The notes under the pieces were generated by a model. The model had not been told where the DNA came from. It did no database searches and was given only the letters and a program-made list of their open reading frames with translations. A stretch of DNA of 16,700 nt from Candidatus Latescibacterota bacterium (GTDB taxonomy: Bacteria; Latescibacterota; UBA2968; UBA8231), in contig JAJDTN010000405.1 in the NCBI GenBank assembly GCA_022827165.1, positions 1 to 16,700 of the forward strand, in the 5' to 3' direction. The position numbers and the translations under genes were made by a program. Below, piece after piece: positions 12,720-16,700 of this stretch (position 1 is the stretch's first letter; every line of letters begins with the position of its first letter).

Positions 12720-15005
12720 ATGAAGGACGGCGGCATCGAGAGAGTGGCCGTTCTCGGCGCCGGGGTCATGGGCCGCCAGATCGCGGCGCTCATGGCCAAC
12801 GCCGGACTCGAGGTCGACCTGCTCGACCTCCCCGAAGGCTCCGACGGGGCGGGCAGGGCGCGGGCCGGACTCGAGAGCCTGGGGCAGCTTCGGCCGAGCC
12901 CTCTCTTCCTGCCGGAAGCGGCGGAACGGATCCATCCCGGCTCCCTGAGCGGTACCCCGGACCTCACCCGAGTCCAGTGGGTGGTCGAAGCCGTGGTCGA
13001 GGACCTCCAGATCAAGCGCTCCCTCTACGAGCGTATTCACCCGGGTCTGGGGTCATCCACGATGCTGACCAGCAACACCTCCGGCCTTTCCATCGCCGCC
13101 CTCGCCGAGGGCCTTCCGGCAGACCTGCGGCGCCGGTTCCTCGGCGTCCACTTCTTCAATCCGCCGCGCTACATGAAGCTCGTCGAGCTGATCCCGGGGC
13201 CCGAGACCGCTCCCTCCCGGATGGAGGAGATGTCCACCTTCCTGCGCAGCCGCCTCGGCAAGGGGGTGGTCGCCTGCCGGGATACGCCGAACTTCATCGC
13301 CAATCGGCTCGGTCTCTTCGCCGTCATGGACGCCCTGCGGCGCATGGAGGCCGGCGGCCTCACCGTGGAGGAGGTCGACGCCGTCACCGGACCGGTGTTG
13401 GGACGCCCCCGCAGCGCCACCTTGAGGCTGTGCGATCTCATCGGACTGGACACCCTCGTCCACGTGGCCCGCACGGCCCGGGACGGCCTGGAGCACGATC
13501 CCGGCCGCGGCATCTTCGAACCGGGCGACGGACTGCGCGCCATGGTCCAGGCCGGTCTCCTCGGAGACAAGGCCGGGAGCGGCTTCTACCGGAAGGGGGA
13601 GGGGGGCATCGAGGCCATCGACCCCGCCACCCTCGAGTACCGCGCCCGCCGTTCGGTCCGGCTCCCCCTCCCGACCCGGGGGGACCTCGGCGAGCGACTG
13701 GCCGCGGTGGCCGCCTCCGGCGAGGACCGCCTCGCCCGCCTGGCTCGCCACCACCTCTTCGCGACCCTGGGCTACTGCGCTGCCTGCGCAGCGGAGGTGG
13801 CCGACTCGCTGGAGGACATCGACCGGGTCCTGCGCTGGGGCTTCCACTGGGAAGCCGGCCCCTTCGAGCAGATCGATCTCATCGGCGCCGGCACCGTGAT
13901 CAAAGGGTTGGAAGAGGCTGGCACCGAGCCGCCGGAGTTGCTCGCCCGCATCGCCGCCAGCGGCGCAGGGCGGGTCTATGGAAGCGAGTCGGGAGATCGC
14001 ACCGTGATGGCCCCGGACGGCGGGGGACACCGCCCTCTCCGCGCCTCGGGCCCCCCGACCGACGCGGAACTCATGGCGGCGGCGGATGTCCTGGGCGAAT
14101 GCGAGACGGCGCGTCTGGTGCGGCTCGGTGACGGGGCGGCGGCGATCGAGCTGCGCGGCAAGCTCAACGTCCTCGGCCCCGGGTCCCTCGCCTTCACCCG
14201 CGACGCGGCCGCCGAAGGCGGTTTCGATCTCCTGGTACTCACCGGGGCGGGGGAGCATCTGTCGGCCGGGGCCGACCTGAGGTATGTCCTGCAACGGATC
14301 GATGCCGGCGCCTGGGCGGAGCTGGACGCGTATCTGCAGCTCTTTCAGCAGGCCACCGCGGCGGTGCGCTACGCGCCGATGCCGGTGGTCACGGCGGCGC
14401 GGGGCCTGGCCCTCGGCGGCGGTTGCGAGTTCAATCTCTCCGCCGCCTCCCGCGTGGCCGCCGCGGAGCTGCGCCTCGGCCTCGTGGAGACCCGCATCGG
14501 GGTCGTGCCCGGGGCGGGAGGCTGCAAGGAGATGGTGCGGCGCTTCGGCGCGGAGGTCGATGCCTTCCTGCCGGCGCTTCAGGAGGGACGAATGTCCGAC
14601 AACGCGCCGCAGGCGCGGGCCTGGGGGTTCCTCGACGACGCGGATGATATCCGGCTCGATGGCGACCGGCTTCTGGGTGCAGCGGTGACGAGGGCCCGGG
14701 AACTACTCGCCCGAGGATGGTCCCCGCCGCAGCCACGGGAGCTGGCGGTGGCCGGTCCCGATGTGCTAGAGAGGCTGCACGCCGGGATCGACGCCGGTGC
14801 CGCGGAGGGCCGTCTGGGTGCGCACGACGTGGTCGTTGGCAAGGCCCTGGCCCGGGTCGTCTGCGGCGGCGGCGCCCGCGGCACGATCTCGGAGCAAGGG
14901 TTGCTCGACCTCGAGCGCGAAGCCTTCCTCGAACTCTGCGGAACCGCGGCCACCCGGGCGAGGATCGCCCACATGCTGGAAACCGGCAAACCCCTGCGCA
15001 ACTGA
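12720..15005 (+). CDS. fadN: FadN-type fused 3-hydroxyacyl-CoA dehydrogenase/enoyl-CoA hydratase
   Basis: A 761-residue bifunctional beta-oxidation protein with the dehydrogenase first and the crotonase-fold hydratase second, the order of Bacillus FadN and opposite to FadB. The NAD-binding loop GAGVMG spans 13-18. H144 in GVHFFNPPRY is the probable catalytic His, followed by DTPNFIANRLG. The hydratase part (about 455-650) has an oxyanion segment GEHLSAGADL and Glu570 (GGGCEF) and Glu590 (LVETRIGVVPGAGG), the same 20-residue spacing as the two crotonase catalytic glutamates. The ATG follows GAAGGG by nine bases. Neither a thiolase nor an acyl-CoA dehydrogenase is next to it, unlike the Bacillus fadNAE operon; an HpaB-fold flavoprotein follows 13 bases later. 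Confidence 0.92.
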   Translation: MKDGGIERVAVLGAGVMGRQIAALMANAGLEVDLLDLPEGSDGAGRARAGLESLGQLRPSPLFLPEAAERIHPGSLSGTPDLTRVQWVVEAVVEDLQIKRSLYERIHPGLGSSTMLTSNTSGLSIAALAEGLPADLRRRFLGVHFFNPPRYMKLVELIPGPETAPSRMEEMSTFLRSRLGKGVVACRDTPNFIANRLGLFAVMDALRRMEAGGLTVEEVDAVTGPVLGRPRSATLRLCDLIGLDTLVHVARTARDGLEHDPGRGIFEPGDGLRAMVQAGLLGDKAGSGFYRKGEGGIEAIDPATLEYRARRSVRLPLPTRGDLGERLAAVAASGEDRLARLARHHLFATLGYCAACAAEVADSLEDIDRVLRWGFHWEAGPFEQIDLIGAGTVIKGLEEAGTEPPELLARIAASGAGRVYGSESGDRTVMAPDGGGHRPLRASGPPTDAELMAAADVLGECETARLVRLGDGAAAIELRGKLNVLGPGSLAFTRDAAAEGGFDLLVLTGAGEHLSAGADLRYVLQRIDAGAWAELDAYLQLFQQATAAVRYAPMPVVTAARGLALGGGCEFNLSAASRVAAAELRLGLVETRIGVVPGAGGCKEMVRRFGAEVDAFLPALQEGRMSDNAPQARAWGFLDDADDIRLDGDRLLGAAVTRARELLARGWSPPQPRELAVAGPDVLERLHAGIDAGAAEGRLGAHDVVVGKALARVVCGGGARGTISEQGLLDLEREAFLELCGTAATRARIAHMLETGKPLRN

Positions 15006-15018
15006 AGGGAGAAAGCTC

Positions 15019-16464
15019 ATGGGACTGCGCACGGCGGCGGAGTACATGGAAGGACTGCGGGACGGACGCACCGTGTACTTCCATGGACAATCCGTGGCCG
15101 ATGTGACCGACCATCCCCATCTGGGCGTCGCCGCCCGGCACGCGGCCCTCGACTTCGAACTGGCCGAGGAGGGTCGGCACAGGGAGCTGTTCACCTGGGC
15201 CGACGACGAGGGCTGCCTCCACAGTCGCTACTACAAGCGGCCCGAGTCGTCACGGGACTTGCTCAACCGGCGCGAGATGATCGAGACGTCGACGCGCCGC
15301 GGCCGCAGCGTCGTGCTCCTGGTCAAGGAGATCGGAACCGACGCCCTCTTCGCCCTCGACCTGGTGACGCGGGTTGTCGACGACAAGGCTGGCACCGCGT
15401 ACAACGACCGGGTCGCTTCCTTTCACCGACGCTGCCGGGACCTCGACCTGACCTTGGCCGTGGCGCAGACCGACGTCAAGGGCGACCGAAGCCTGTTGCC
15501 GTCGCAGCAGGCGCATCCCGACTACTACGTGCGCATCGCCGAGGAGCGCGACGACGGCATCGTCGTACGGGGCGCCAAAGCCCACACGACGGGAACCCCC
15601 GTCGTCGACGAGGTCGTCGTGCTGCCCACGAGGGCGATTGGCGCGGAGGACGCCGCCTACGCCGTCTCCTTTGCCGTGCCGGTCGACAGCCCGGGAGTCA
15701 AGCTCCTGACCAGCCCCTTCGGCGCCGCCGAGGACGACAGCTCCTTCCACTACCCGGTCAGCTCACGGCATCGACTGGTGGACACCCTCACCGTGTTCGA
15801 GGACGTCTTCGTGCCCAAGGAGCGGGTCTTCCTGCAGGGGGAGTGGCAGGCGGCCGGCTTTCTGGCCAACACTTTCGTGGAGTTCCACCGGTTCACGGCG
15901 GTCTCCTACAAGCCGCCGTTGTGCGACCTCTTCATCGGCGCCGCGGCTCTGCTCGCCGAGTACAACGGCATCGAGAAAGCCGGCCATGTTCGCGAGAAGC
16001 TGACGCAGTTGATCGCCTGGACCGAGACCGTGCGCGGCCTGAGCCGGGCGGCGGCCCACGACTGCCGCATCACCGACTCCGGTCTCGCCGTGCCCGACGT
16101 GGTGCTCACCAACCTCGCCAAGTACCACTTCGCCGCCCGCTACCACGACGCGATCCGCTGGGTGCAGGACATCGCCGGCGGCCTGGTCGTGACGGGCCCT
16201 TCGGAGCAGGACATGGACAGCCCCGAGACCCGTCCGTACATCGACCGGTTCCTCGGCGGCAGCGGCGCCGGGGCGTCGGACAGACTGAAGGCGATGAACC
16301 TGGTGCGGGACCTGACCGCCTCCGACTTCGGCGGTTACAACCAGTTCCTCGCCATCCACGCCGAGGGGTCCCTGGAAGCTCAGAAGATCACCATCCACCG
16401 GGACTACGATATCGACCGCTGCAAGGGCCTGGCGGCCGAAGCGATCGGCGTCGATCGCGGCTGA
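15019..16464 (+). CDS. HpaB/AbfD-family flavoprotein, 4-hydroxybutyryl-CoA dehydratase-like without the Fe-S site
   Basis: A 481-residue protein of the 4-hydroxyphenylacetate 3-hydroxylase/4-hydroxybutyryl-CoA dehydratase superfamily. The flavin-side sequences DVKGDRSLLPSQQ, DGIVVRGAKAHTTG and DIAGGLVVTGPSE closely follow the clostridial dehydratase AbfD. From my memory of AbfD, its [4Fe-4S] ligands are C99, C103, H292 and C299. Here the matching positions are L100, E104, H290 and Y297, so only the His remains. A true radical-type dehydratase reaction is therefore unlikely; an FAD-dependent isomerase, dehydrogenase or monooxygenase acting on an acyl-CoA is more plausible. AGGGAG lies eight bases or so before the ATG. 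The preceding fadN-like gene suggests an acyl-CoA substrate. Confidence 0.85.
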   Translation: MGLRTAAEYMEGLRDGRTVYFHGQSVADVTDHPHLGVAARHAALDFELAEEGRHRELFTWADDEGCLHSRYYKRPESSRDLLNRREMIETSTRRGRSVVLLVKEIGTDALFALDLVTRVVDDKAGTAYNDRVASFHRRCRDLDLTLAVAQTDVKGDRSLLPSQQAHPDYYVRIAEERDDGIVVRGAKAHTTGTPVVDEVVVLPTRAIGAEDAAYAVSFAVPVDSPGVKLLTSPFGAAEDDSSFHYPVSSRHRLVDTLTVFEDVFVPKERVFLQGEWQAAGFLANTFVEFHRFTAVSYKPPLCDLFIGAAALLAEYNGIEKAGHVREKLTQLIAWTETVRGLSRAAAHDCRITDSGLAVPDVVLTNLAKYHFAARYHDAIRWVQDIAGGLVVTGPSEQDMDSPETRPYIDRFLGGSGAGASDRLKAMNLVRDLTASDFGGYNQFLAIHAEGSLEAQKITIHRDYDIDRCKGLAAEAIGVDRG

Positions 16465-16480
16465 GGGGAACGAAGGCCGG

Positions 16481-16700
16481 TCAGGCGGCGGTCCAGCCGC
16501 CGTCGACGTACAAGGTGGTGCCGGTGATGTAGCTGGCCGCCTCCGAAGCCAGGAAGACCACGGCCCATGCCACCTCCTCGGGCCGTCCGAAGCGGCCCAG
16601 GGGTGTGCGTTCCTCCACCCAGCCGCGCAGCTTGTCCCGCTTCTTGACCTCCGCCGTCATCTCCGTGTCGATGTACGCCGGGGCCACCGCATTCACCCGT
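16481..16700 (-). CDS. Short-chain dehydrogenase/reductase, C-terminal part (continues past window)
   Basis: About 72 C-terminal residues of a classical SDR on the minus strand; the frame is open through the right edge, and the apparent start near 16696 is an internal Val codon. The segment [15 protein letters not shown] matches the family's substrate-loop block that follows the YxxxK site, and [34 protein letters not shown] is the characteristic SDR ending. These enzymes are NAD(P)-dependent oxidoreductases of about 250 residues, often FabG-like. The substrate cannot be told, and the nucleotide-binding and catalytic residues are outside the window. It converges on the HpaB-like gene with a 16-base gap. 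Confidence 0.92.
   Translation of the reverse strand, partial: RVNAVAPAYIDTEMTAEVKKRDKLRGWVEERTPLGRFGRPEEVAWAVVFLASEAASYITGTTLYVDGGWTAA

Noticed and set aside
16484..16501. GGCGGC/GCCGCC inverted repeat between the convergent genes as a bidirectional terminator
   Set aside because: Only a 6-bp stem with a 6-base loop, inside the SDR coding end, and no T-run on either strand; common by chance at this GC content.

Overview
The window is very GC-rich and gene-dense. All complete genes lie on the + strand; the only minus-strand gene is one cut by the right edge. Base composition, a sigma-54 activator, RNase Y, the MEP pathway and a FadN-type fusion fit a high-GC diderm bacterium such as an Acidobacteriota or Myxococcota/deltaproteobacterial relative. 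The phylum is a guess from gene content; there is no rRNA or other phylogenetic marker here.

Region 1 (1-4548) is a phage-shock-protein-like envelope-stress operon with an unusual regulatory arm. It holds the C-terminus of PspA, a membrane-anchored winged-helix protein, two small PspB-like membrane proteins, a 48-residue hydrophobic peptide, a soluble TPR-histidine kinase, and a receiver/sigma-54-AAA+/Fis-type response regulator that resembles PspF with an added receiver. Genes are packed or overlapping. The three small membrane proteins share parts: identical coiled-coil ends in two, matching N-termini in another pair. A large imperfect inverted repeat follows the operon.

Region 2 (4696-8204) starts with a small unknown protein. 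A good sigma-70-like promoter then precedes an oxidative-stress/iron-sulfur group: an orphan IscU/NifU-type scaffold, a Mn-type superoxide dismutase, a thiol peroxidase, and a long lysine 2,3-aminomutase-like radical-SAM enzyme. Strong hairpins without T-runs follow sodA and kamA.

Region 3 (8290-11907) holds RNase Y with an extra basic tail, an orphan NuoI-like 2x[4Fe-4S] ferredoxin that overlaps ispC (dxr) by four bases, and a two-helix membrane protein.

Region 4 (11951-16700) has a QueD-type pterin synthase, an excisionase-like HTH protein, a FadN-type 3-hydroxyacyl-CoA dehydrogenase/enoyl-CoA hydratase fusion, and a flavoprotein that resembles 4-hydroxybutyryl-CoA dehydratase but lacks three of its four Fe-S ligands. 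The C-terminus of a convergent SDR dehydrogenase closes the window. No tRNA, rRNA, CRISPR array, insertion sequence or phage gene was seen. The strongest candidate for something undescribed is the kinase-controlled Psp-like locus.
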